Source of the DNA: Aquipuribacter sp051216895
GTDB taxonomy: Bacteria; Actinomycetota; Actinomycetes; Actinomycetales; JBBAYJ01
Direction of reading: 5' to 3'
NCBI RefSeq assembly: GCF_051216895.1
Contig: NZ_JBPKAO010000001.1
Coordinates: 310,001-374,000 of the forward strand
Length of the DNA: 64,000 bases
The translations under genes were made by a program, and so were the position numbers. The notes under the pieces are model-generated. The model was not told where the DNA came from. It saw nothing but the letters and a program-made list of their open reading frames with translations, and searched no databases. Positions 36,535 through 43,736 of the stretch are shown piece by piece; position 1 is the stretch's first letter, and each line of letters starts with the position of its first letter.

Positions 36535-37308
36535 ATGAACATTCCCCGTACGTTCCTGGCCGCCCCGGCCGTCGGCATCGCCGCCCTGCTCCTCACCGGC
36601 GCTCCCGCCCTGGCCTCCAGCGCCGAGTCCGGCTCGGCGATGGCCGACCTGCAGCCGGTCGCCCTCAACGACGCCCCGGGCTCCGGCTCGGCCATGGTCG
36701 AGGTCGACGGCACCACGCTCAGCTTCACGCTGGCCTACGAGGGCCTGCTCGCCGACGCCCCCCACGCCGCCCACATCCACTACTCCGACGACACCCCCGG
36801 CATCTGCCCGACCCCGGAGCAGGACGCCGACGACAGCGGCACCCTCAACACCACCGAGACCGCGGTCGGCTACGGCGGCATCATCGTGTCCCTCACCACC
36901 GAGGGCGACACGTCCCCGGACTCCGGTCTGGCCATCGACCGCTTCGGCGTCGGTGACGACGTCAGCTACTCCCGCGGTGACGTCGAGGTGACCGCCGAGG
37001 TCGCCGAGGACATCCTGTCGGGCGAGGCCGCGGTCGTCGTGCACGGCGTCGACCACGACGGCTCCGGCGCCTACGACGGCGACACCATGTCCGACCTCGA
37101 CCCGTCGCTGCCCACCGAGGCCACCGACCCCGCCCTGTGCGGCATCCTGCAGGCCTCGCAGATGGACGAGGTGCCCGCCGGTGGCGTCGACACCGGTCAG
37201 GCCGCCGTCGGCGGTCAGAGCCTCGCCGTCGCCGGTGGCGGCGCCGCGGCCCTGCTCGCCGGTGGTGCGCTGCTCGTCGCGCGCCGTCGCACCGCGACCG
37301 AGTCCTGA
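36535..37308 (+). CDS. CHRD-domain surface protein with sortase signal
   Basis: 257-aa exported protein. Signal peptide to about ALAS (~residue 28), CHRD-like domain with the HIHY motif (PHAAHIHYSD), LTTEGDTSPDSGLAIDRF and VVVHGVDHDGSGAYDGD, then VPAGGVDTG, a membrane segment and ARRRTATES. This is a cell-wall sorting layout, and a sortase gene starts 12 bases downstream. GGAAGGA precedes the ATG at 36535. CHRD domains occur in chordin and many bacterial surface proteins; the His/Asp-rich surface could bind metal, but that is a guess. Confidence 0.85.
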   Translation: MNIPRTFLAAPAVGIAALLLTGAPALASSAESGSAMADLQPVALNDAPGSGSAMVEVDGTTLSFTLAYEGLLADAPHAAHIHYSDDTPGICPTPEQDADDSGTLNTTETAVGYGGIIVSLTTEGDTSPDSGLAIDRFGVGDDVSYSRGDVEVTAEVAEDILSGEAAVVVHGVDHDGSGAYDGDTMSDLDPSLPTEATDPALCGILQASQMDEVPAGGVDTGQAAVGGQSLAVAGGGAAALLAGGALLVARRRTATES

Positions 37309-37320
37309 TCGGTCGTTGAC

Positions 37321-38073
37321 ATGAGCCAGGACGTCGGGCGGTCGGGCCCGGCCCGCACCGCCCGGCGTCCCGGCCGGGTCGCCGTCACGGCCCTCGCGGT
37401 CGCCCTGCTCGTCGGCGGGGGGACCGCGGTGGCCCTGGGGCTGTCCGACCGGGGCGCCACCCCCGTGCCGCCGGCGCTGGCCGCGACGGCGGCACCCTCC
37501 GCGGCCGCGTCGTCACCCGGCGGACCGTCACCGGTCGAACCGTCGACGGTGGTCTCGCCACCGCCCGCCCCGGCCGTCGCGCCGGCCCCCGAGCCGGCCG
37601 CAGCCGCCGAGGAGTCCGCGCCCGTCGCCGCCCCCGTGTCGGTGTCCATCCCCGCGATCGACGTCACCTCCGACCTGCTGCACCTGGGGCTGCGTGAGGA
37701 CGGCTCGCTGGAGGTCCCCGAGGGCGACGACTTCGACCTCGCCGCCTGGTTCGACGGCTCGCCCCGCCCGGGCGAGGTCGGCCCGGCCGTCATCGAGGGC
37801 CACGTCAGCAGCGCGTCCCGCGGCCCGTCGGTGTTCTTCGACCTGGCCACCCTGCAGGTCGGTGACACGGTCGAGGTGGCCCGGGAGGACGGCAGCGTCG
37901 CGACGTTCGAGGTCTACGACCTGCAGCAGTTCCCCAAGGACGCCTTCCCCACCGTGCAGGTCTACGGCCCCACCGAGGGGCCGGAGCTGCGGCTGATCAC
38001 CTGCGGCGGCACCATCGTCGAGAGCAGCGGCCGCTTCGACGACAACATCATCGTCTTCGCCCGCGAGGTCTGA
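37321..38073 (+). CDS. Class E/F-type sortase
   Basis: 250 aa: cytoplasmic Arg-rich start, membrane segment (~20-42), Pro/Ala/Ser linker to ~105, catalytic domain with His in IEGHVS, Cys228 in LITCGG and Arg238 in SGRFDDN. All three expected catalytic residues are therefore plausible. It lies between its likely substrate (CHRD protein, 12-base gap) and a CopD-like membrane protein (3-base gap), so the three form one operon. No clear ribosome site precedes ATG 37321. Confidence 0.9.
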   Translation: MSQDVGRSGPARTARRPGRVAVTALAVALLVGGGTAVALGLSDRGATPVPPALAATAAPSAAASSPGGPSPVEPSTVVSPPPAPAVAPAPEPAAAAEESAPVAAPVSVSIPAIDVTSDLLHLGLREDGSLEVPEGDDFDLAAWFDGSPRPGEVGPAVIEGHVSSASRGPSVFFDLATLQVGDTVEVAREDGSVATFEVYDLQQFPKDAFPTVQVYGPTEGPELRLITCGGTIVESSGRFDDNIIVFAREV

Positions 38074-38076
38074 CCC

Positions 38077-39615
38077 GTGGCACTGCTGCCCGCGGTGCGC
38101 CCACGACCGTCCCCTGCGTGGGGCGGGCCGACGCCGGGGGCCTTGGCGTCGCCACCGGTCCGCCCGTGGCTGCTCGTGGCGGGCGGCCTGCTGCTGACCA
38201 CGGTCCTCGTCGCCGCGCTGCTGGTCGGTGGGGGCCGGCCGGTGGCGCCCACGGCGGGCCTGCCCGACGCGGGCCTGGTCACCGGCTGGGGCCAGCCCCT
38301 GGTCGACCTGCTCGCGCGGGTGCTGGCGGTCCTCACGGTCGGGCAGCTCACCTACGCCGCGCTGCTGGCCCCGACCTCACCTGCGGGGTCGGGCACCGGG
38401 GTGCTGCGGGCCCTGCGGGGCAGCGCCGCGTCGGCCGGCGGCTGGCTGCTGGCCGAGGGGGCGGCCCTGGTGCTGACCGCCAGCTCGTTGTACGGCGTCC
38501 CGGTCACCGGTCTGTCGGTGCAGGGCGTGGCGGGCCTGCTGACCGGTCTGCCTCTCGGCCGGGCCGCGACGTGGGTCGGGCTGCTGCTGGTCGCGGTGGT
38601 GCTCGGTTGCGTCGGCCTGGCGGGTGGTCCGCCGCGCGGCCGCCGCACGGTCCGTCGCGGGGCCCCGGTCCTGCTGCTGGCCGCGCTGGGAGCGGTCGTC
38701 GTGCCGGTCGTCCTGGCCGGGCACTCGGCCGCCGCCGAGGACCACGCCGCCGCCGTCGTCTCGCTGTCGGTGCACGTGGTCACGGCCAGCCTGTGGGTGG
38801 GCGGGCTGGTCGGCCTGCTGCTGCACGGGCGTCGTCCGGCCGACGTGGTCGTGGCGGCGCGCCGGTTCAGTGCGCTCGCGCTGGGCTGCGTCGTGCTGCT
38901 CACCCTGTCCGGCGTCGCCGCCGCGGTGCTCGTCGCAGGGGCCCCGGCCGGGTCGTGGGCGGGGGAGGGCTGGGTGCGGCTGCTGCTGGTCAAGACGTCG
39001 CTGCTGCTGGTGCTGGCCGGCCTGGGCTGGTGGCACCGTCGCGGCACGCTCCCGGCCCTGGCGGCCGGGCGGCCCCGCGCGTTCGTGCGCCTCGGTGCGG
39101 TCGAGGTCGCCGTGATGGCGGCCACCGTCGCCGTGTCCGTGGCCCTGGCGGCCTCCCCGGCGCCGAGCCCGGGCGCCGCGGCCACTGCGGCGGGCGGTGC
39201 CGACGCGGTGGTGGACGTGTCGCTGGGGTCGACCGGGTCGGCCGGTGGCCAGGACGGGGCGACGCCCGACGGCGGGGCCGAGCCGGGGCCCCCCACCGCC
39301 CCCCAGGACGCCCCGGCCGAGGAGATGAGCGGCCACGACCACGGCGACCTGTCGGTCTCGGTGCTGGTCGACGCGGACCGGTTCCACGTGGCCGCGCCGG
39401 TACGCCCCGGGCAGCCGGTCACGGTCTACAACAGCAGCGACGTCGCCGCCACGATCACCGCAGTCGACGGCTCGTTCGACGTGCAGGCGCCCGCCCGGAC
39501 CTTCATCACCTTCCCGGCCCCGGCCGAGGCGGGCGAGCACCCCTTCGTCAGCCGCTCCGGCGGTGAGGACGTCGCCGGGTTCGCCGACGTGCTGAGGGTG
39601 GCCCCCGTCGGGTGA
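38077..39615 (+). CDS. CopD-like copper-transport membrane protein with cupredoxin-like C-terminal domain
   Basis: 512-aa multi-span protein: about eight to nine membrane segments (~30-370) of the CopD type, with conserved His in AGHSAAAEDHAA and SVHVVTASLWVGG, then a Gly/Ala/Pro linker, a short His motif GHDHGD, and a ~90-residue C-terminal beta domain (VYNSSDVAATITAVDGSFD...AGEHPFVSR) resembling a cupredoxin. The usual copper ligands of blue copper proteins (His-Cys-His-Met) are not all evident, so the domain may bind metal differently or not at all. GTG 38077 lies 3 bases after the sortase stop. Confidence 0.78.
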   Translation: MALLPAVRPRPSPAWGGPTPGALASPPVRPWLLVAGGLLLTTVLVAALLVGGGRPVAPTAGLPDAGLVTGWGQPLVDLLARVLAVLTVGQLTYAALLAPTSPAGSGTGVLRALRGSAASAGGWLLAEGAALVLTASSLYGVPVTGLSVQGVAGLLTGLPLGRAATWVGLLLVAVVLGCVGLAGGPPRGRRTVRRGAPVLLLAALGAVVVPVVLAGHSAAAEDHAAAVVSLSVHVVTASLWVGGLVGLLLHGRRPADVVVAARRFSALALGCVVLLTLSGVAAAVLVAGAPAGSWAGEGWVRLLLVKTSLLLVLAGLGWWHRRGTLPALAAGRPRAFVRLGAVEVAVMAATVAVSVALAASPAPSPGAAATAAGGADAVVDVSLGSTGSAGGQDGATPDGGAEPGPPTAPQDAPAEEMSGHDHGDLSVSVLVDADRFHVAAPVRPGQPVTVYNSSDVAATITAVDGSFDVQAPARTFITFPAPAEAGEHPFVSRSGGEDVAGFADVLRVAPVG

Positions 39616-39655
39616 CTGCGGGACGACGACGCCAGGGCCCTGGCGGAAGCGGGCG

Positions 39656-40078
39656 TCAGGTCCGGCGGGGGACCTCGGTGTGGAAGCGGCGGCCGGTGAC
39701 GGTGGTCGGCTCGACCCGCACGAAGCGGGGCTTGGGCGAGGCGTGCCACGGCGAAAGCGGCAGGCCCATGGTGTCCAGCACGTCGTACAGCTCGGTGACC
39801 TCCCGCGCCCGCCCCTTGACCACGACGCTCCACGCCTGGCCCGAGGCGGGGTCGTAGCCGTCGATCTCGAAGGCCACGCGACGCCCGGCGGCGGCGGACA
39901 GCTTCGTCCCCTCGGCGGTGCGGAACACCAGCGTGCCGTGGTCGACGACGTGGTTGACCGGGAACACGTCGGGCTCGTCGTCGACCGAGACCGCCAGCCG
40001 ACCGACCATGGCCTCGCGCAGCAGGACCCAGCACTCGGACTCGCTCAGCTCGACCGGTGGCCGCGTCGTCGTCTCCAT
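39656..40078 (-). CDS. Pyridoxamine-5'-phosphate-oxidase-like flavin-binding protein
   Basis: 140-aa split-barrel protein. VGRLAVSVDDEPDVFPVNHVVDHG, FRTAEGTKLSAAA and the FEIDGYDPASGQAWSVVVKGRA block are typical of the small actinobacterial PPOX/FMN or F420-binding family. Cofactor and substrate are unknown. It converges with the CopD gene; a palindrome CGCCAGGG-CCCTGGCG (39630-39645) sits between the stops and may act as a terminator. Confidence 0.88.
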   Translation of the reverse strand: METTTRPPVELSESECWVLLREAMVGRLAVSVDDEPDVFPVNHVVDHGTLVFRTAEGTKLSAAAGRRVAFEIDGYDPASGQAWSVVVKGRAREVTELYDVLDTMGLPLSPWHASPKPRFVRVEPTTVTGRRFHTEVPRRT

Positions 40079-40105
40079 GCCCCGACGGTGCTACCCGGAG
40101 CGCCG

Positions 40106-40135
40106 CCGGGCCAGGGACGAAGGTCCCTGGCCCGG
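40106..40135 (-). terminator. Terminator hairpin after the proteasome-like gene
   Basis: Arms CCGGGCCAGGGAC (40106-40118) and GTCCCTGGCCCGG (40123-40135) form a perfect 13-bp stem with a GAAG tetraloop, 22 bases after the stop of the gene at 40158. It is the strongest hairpin in the window. Confidence 0.85.
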
Positions 40136-40157
40136 GCGGGGCGGTGCGTGGCGCGAG

Positions 40158-40853
40158 TCAGTCGAGCAGCGTGTCCAGGACCTCCTGCTCGCGCGCCATC
40201 CAGCGGGCGGTGTCCTTGCGCGCCTTCTGGACCTCCTTGTCGCTGAGGTGGTGGGCGCCCTCGGCGTCGATGCGGGCCACGTCGATGGGCCCGCCCACGC
40301 TGGGGGACGTCTCGGCCAGCGCGTCGAGCACGCGGACCACCGCGACCACGCCGTGGTCGACCGAGCGCTCGGTCATCCGGAAGTGGCTCAGCAGCGCCCC
40401 GCCCTGCTGCGCCATGGCGGCGCCGGAGCCGATGGCGTGGAAGCCGACGTCGTCGTAGCGGCCGATCAGCCCGTTGGGGTTGATCTCGACGATCCAGCCC
40501 TTGCCGTCGCTGACGCCGGCGGCCAGGACGTAGGCGGACACACCGCCGCCGGAACCCTCGCCGGGCACGTCGTCGATGTAGTTCGCGTAGTGCTTCTTGA
40601 GGATCGGCACGACCCGCTCCTGGATCTCGTCGCCCGGGTTGGCGGCCCCGACGATGGCCGCGGCGTCGCCGTCCAGGATCGGTCGCAGGTCCTCCAGCAC
40701 CCCTCGGGCGCCGCTGCCGCCCCACGCGGCGTGGTCCCCGAGCGGGTGCAGCTTCTGCGCGGGGAAGCTCATCCCACGGCTGCTCTCGGTGATCTGGGAG
40801 TCGGAGCCGATCACGACCCCGTCGGAGCAGACGACAGCGAGGACGACGGTCAT
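40158..40853 (-). CDS. Stand-alone proteasome-beta-like Ntn hydrolase
   Basis: 231-aa protein of the 20S proteasome beta fold. The open reading frame starts MTVVLAVVCSDG: once Met is removed, Thr1, Asp17 (GSDSQ) and Lys33 (PAQKL) fall exactly at the catalytic positions of proteasomal beta subunits. There is no propeptide, unlike PrcB. GGAGG precedes ATG 40853. No alpha subunit, ATPase or Pup gene is nearby, so this is not the standard actinobacterial prcBA locus; relatives would be HslV-, Anbu- or other single-gene types. Substrates are unknown. The C-terminal ~40 residues are charged and helical. Confidence 0.82.
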   Translation of the reverse strand: MTVVLAVVCSDGVVIGSDSQITESSRGMSFPAQKLHPLGDHAAWGGSGARGVLEDLRPILDGDAAAIVGAANPGDEIQERVVPILKKHYANYIDDVPGEGSGGGVSAYVLAAGVSDGKGWIVEINPNGLIGRYDDVGFHAIGSGAAMAQQGGALLSHFRMTERSVDHGVVAVVRVLDALAETSPSVGGPIDVARIDAEGAHHLSDKEVQKARKDTARWMAREQEVLDTLLD

Positions 40854-40999
40854 GGAACCTCCAGTGACGAGCGGGACGGACGGTGGCGGGGTACCCGGTT
40901 GCCCACCCGGCGACACCCCGCGGTCCCGTCGTCGGCCCCCCGCCGCGGGCCGGGACCGTCGCCGCATGGTGAGATTGCCGCGGCGGGGGGGGGGGGGGG

Positions 41000-41157
41000 N
41001 NNNNNNNNNNNNNNNNNNNNNNNNNNNNNNNNNNNNNNNNNNNNNNNNNNNNNNNNNNNNNNNNNNNNNNNNNNNNNNNNNNNNNNNNNNNNNNNNNNNN
41101 NNNNNNNNNNNNNNNNNNNNNNNNNNNNNNNNNNNNNNNNNNNNNNNNNNNNNNNNN
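41000..41157. other. Assembly gap (158 N) preceded by a poly-G run
   Basis: 158 unknown bases. The base calls just before it are a run of 15 G (40985-40999), which may itself be unreliable. The 146 bases between the proteasome-like start (40853) and the gap show no gene. Whatever lies upstream of the Rieske protein, possibly the rest of an operon, is lost here. Confidence 0.98.
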
Positions 41158-41175
41158 CGACGACCGGGAGGTCAT

Positions 41176-41520
41176 GTGAGCGACGGGATGCGGGTCTGCG
41201 CGGTCGACGAGATCGACGACGGCGGGGTACGGCTCGTGCCGCGGGACGTGGCCGGCACCGGTGACGACGTCGCCGTCTTCAACGACGAGGGCTCGTTCTA
41301 CGCCCTCGACGACACCTGCACCCACGCGCTGGCCTCGCTGGCCGAGGGCTGGGTCGAGGACGGCACCGTGGAGTGCCCGCTGCACGCGGCCCGGTTCTCG
41401 CTGGCCACAGGAGCGGCGCTGTCGCTGCCGGCGACCAAGGCCGCCCGCTGCCACAAGGTCCAGGTGCGCGACGGGGCGGTGTGGTTGTTCCCGGGCGAGG
41501 CCCCCGACGGCCAGGCCTGA
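41176..41520 (+). CDS. Rieske [2Fe-2S] ferredoxin
   Basis: 114-aa soluble electron carrier. The Rieske ligands are present in order: Cys-x-His in DTCTHALASL and Cys-x-x-His in ECPLHAARF. GTG 41176 has GGGAGG 4-5 bases upstream. The gap begins 18 bases before this, so promoter and upstream partner are unseen; bases TGA at 41177-41179 could be the stop of a preceding overlapping gene. The next gene is a matching reductase, so the pair probably feeds a Rieske oxygenase or P450. Confidence 0.92.
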   Translation: MSDGMRVCAVDEIDDGGVRLVPRDVAGTGDDVAVFNDEGSFYALDDTCTHALASLAEGWVEDGTVECPLHAARFSLATGAALSLPATKAARCHKVQVRDGAVWLFPGEAPDGQA

Positions 41521-41525
41521 ACGTC

Positions 41526-42776
41526 GTGGCCGGCGCGCCTGACGGTCCCGTGCCGGTCGGTCCCGCCGGCGCGGTCACGGTCGTCGGGGGCGGCGTCGCC
41601 GGGGTCAGCACGGTCGCGGCGCTGCGCCGTCTGGGTCACACCGGCCGGCTGGTCCTCCTCGACGCCGGTGCGGTGCTGCACGACCGGCCGCCGCTGAGCA
41701 AGGCCTACCTGGCGGGGACGGCGGCCGAGGGCGAGCTGGGGCTCCACCCGCCGGAGTGGTTCACCGAGCACGACGTGGACGTGCGGCAAGGCGTCCGTGC
41801 GGTCGCCCTGGACCCCGCGGTCGCCGTGGTGGGCCTGTCGGACGGCACGACGGTCACCGCCGACGCGGTCGTCCTGGCGCAGGGCGCCTCGGCGCACCGG
41901 CCGCCCTTCGCCGGTGTCGAGCTCGCCACCGTGCTGCGGACGCTGGACGACGCCCGCGGGCTGCGGGAGCGGTTGCGGCCGGGGGCGCGGCTGGTGGTCG
42001 TGGGGGCCGGGCTGGTGGGCGCCGAGGTCGCCGCGACGGCGGTCGCGCTGGGCGTGACGGTGACCCTGGTCGACCCCGACCCCGTGCCGCTGGCGGCGGT
42101 CGTGGGCCCGGAGGTGGCCCGGCTGCTGCACGCCGACCACGCCCGGCACGGGGTCGAGGTGGTCCAGGACACCGTCACCGCCCTCGAGGGGGACGACGTC
42201 GACGGGCTGGTCGTCCGGCTGGTCGGGGGCGCTCGGCTCGCCGCCGACGCCGTCCTGGTCGCCACGGGGATGGTGCCCGTGGACGACCTGGCGAGGTCGT
42301 CGGGCCTGCTGCGGGCCGACGGGGGAGGGGTCGTCGTCGACGACCGGCAGCGGACCTCCGCGCCGGCCGTGCTCGCCGTCGGCGACGGCACCCGACGCCG
42401 GCACGGCGGTGTCACCGCCCCGCCGGGCGGGCACTGGGACGCGGCGAGGCTGGACGGCGAGACCGCCGCGGCGGTGCTGCTGGGCCTCCCGGCACCCGAC
42501 CGCGGCGCGCCGTGGTTCTGGACCGACCGCTACGACCGGCACGTCGAGGTCGTCGGGGACCCGACGGCGGGCGCCCGCACCGTCGTGCGCGGCACGCCGG
42601 GGCAGGGCCCGGCCGCGGTCCTGGGCTGGCGTGACGGTCTGCTCACCGGGGCCGTGAGCGTCGACGACCCGCGCACCGCCCGGGCCGTGCGGCGGCTGGT
42701 CGACCGGCAGGTCACGGTGGACCCGGACGTGCTGGCCGACCCCGCCACGGACCTGCGGGCCCTGCTGCGCGGCTGA
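41526..42776 (+). CDS. FAD/NAD(P)-dependent ferredoxin reductase
   Basis: 416-aa flavoprotein of the BphA4/putidaredoxin-reductase type. FAD motif VTVVGGGVAGVSTVAALR, RPPLSKAYLAG as in ferredoxin reductases, NAD(P) motif VVVGAGLVGAEVAATA and the second FAD motif VLAVGDG, followed by the C-terminal reductase domain with WFWTDRYDRHVEVVG. GTG 41526 lies 5 bases after the Rieske stop with a weak ribosome site. It should transfer electrons from NAD(P)H to the adjacent ferredoxin. No terminal oxygenase is visible in the window. Confidence 0.9.
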   Translation: MAGAPDGPVPVGPAGAVTVVGGGVAGVSTVAALRRLGHTGRLVLLDAGAVLHDRPPLSKAYLAGTAAEGELGLHPPEWFTEHDVDVRQGVRAVALDPAVAVVGLSDGTTVTADAVVLAQGASAHRPPFAGVELATVLRTLDDARGLRERLRPGARLVVVGAGLVGAEVAATAVALGVTVTLVDPDPVPLAAVVGPEVARLLHADHARHGVEVVQDTVTALEGDDVDGLVVRLVGGARLAADAVLVATGMVPVDDLARSSGLLRADGGGVVVDDRQRTSAPAVLAVGDGTRRRHGGVTAPPGGHWDAARLDGETAAAVLLGLPAPDRGAPWFWTDRYDRHVEVVGDPTAGARTVVRGTPGQGPAAVLGWRDGLLTGAVSVDDPRTARAVRRLVDRQVTVDPDVLADPATDLRALLRG

Positions 42777-42893
42777 CCGGGAGCGGACCTCGTCCCCAGG
42801 TCCAGGTGGCGGGACCCTCGACGAGCCCGTCGACGTTTCGTGCCGGGCCCCAGGGGTACCTCTTCCTCACCCTGCCGGCGAGGAGAACCAACC

Positions 42894-43736
42894 ATGAGCC
42901 ACGACGACGGACGCCCGTCCGACGCGCCCCGCCCCGCCGATCGGCCGGACCCCACGCCGGACGACGCGACCAGGCCGGACGACGCGACCAGGCCGGACGA
43001 GCCCGTGGTGGCCGACGACCGGACCCGGCCCATGCCCCGCCCGGAGCGGGACCTCGACCCGGATCAGGACCGCCCCCCGGTACCCCCGGCCCCCGTGCGC
43101 CCCAGCGAGCGGCCGGTCACCGACCCGCACGGCCCGGGGACGACGTTCTTCACCAACCACCCCGACGACGTCGCGGCCCGTGAGAAGGACGCCTACGGCG
43201 GCGTCCACGTCGGCTCGGCGTTCTTCGGCTGGCTCGTGGCCGTCGGCCTGACCGTGCTGCTGCTCGGTCTGCTCAGCGTGGCCGGGGTGGTCCTGGGCGT
43301 CACCTCCGGGGTCCAGGGCGACGGCGGCGTGCCGGTGGAGGACCTGTCGACGGCGGGCGTGGTCGCCCTGGTCGGGGTGGGGGTCGGGTTGTTCCTGGCC
43401 TACGTCGGCGGTGGCTACGTCGCCGGGCGGATGGCCCGCTTCGACGGGGCGAAGCAGGGCCTCGCGGTCTGGCTGTGGGCCGTGGCCGTCTCCGCGGTCC
43501 TGGCGGTCGTGGGCTACCTGGCCGGCGACCGGTTGGACGTCCTGGCGCAGGTGGACTCCCTCGGGCTCCCGGTCAGCACGGCCGACCTGACCACCGCGGG
43601 GGCCGTCGCGGCCGGTGCGGTGCTCGTCATCACGCTGCTGGGCGCCCTGCTCGGAGGCGCGGCCGGCACCCGGTACCACCGCAAGGTCGACCGGGTGGGC
43701 CTGCTCAACGACCCGGGTCCCGCCGAGCCCCGCTGA
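42894..43736 (+). CDS. Uncharacterised four-helix membrane protein
   Basis: 280 aa. The first ~105 residues are Pro/Asp/Arg-rich and include a perfect 18-base duplication (42960-42995) encoding DDATRP twice. About four membrane segments follow (~115-260), with Gly-rich turns (YVGGGYVAGRMARFDGAKQG) as in small TIGR04086-like actinobacterial membrane proteins. GAGGAG lies 6 bases before ATG 42894. The C-terminal 32 bases overlap the convergent cyclic-di-GMP gene. Function unknown. Confidence 0.8.
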   Translation: MSHDDGRPSDAPRPADRPDPTPDDATRPDDATRPDEPVVADDRTRPMPRPERDLDPDQDRPPVPPAPVRPSERPVTDPHGPGTTFFTNHPDDVAAREKDAYGGVHVGSAFFGWLVAVGLTVLLLGLLSVAGVVLGVTSGVQGDGGVPVEDLSTAGVVALVGVGVGLFLAYVGGGYVAGRMARFDGAKQGLAVWLWAVAVSAVLAVVGYLAGDRLDVLAQVDSLGLPVSTADLTTAGAVAAGAVLVITLLGALLGGAAGTRYHRKVDRVGLLNDPGPAEPR

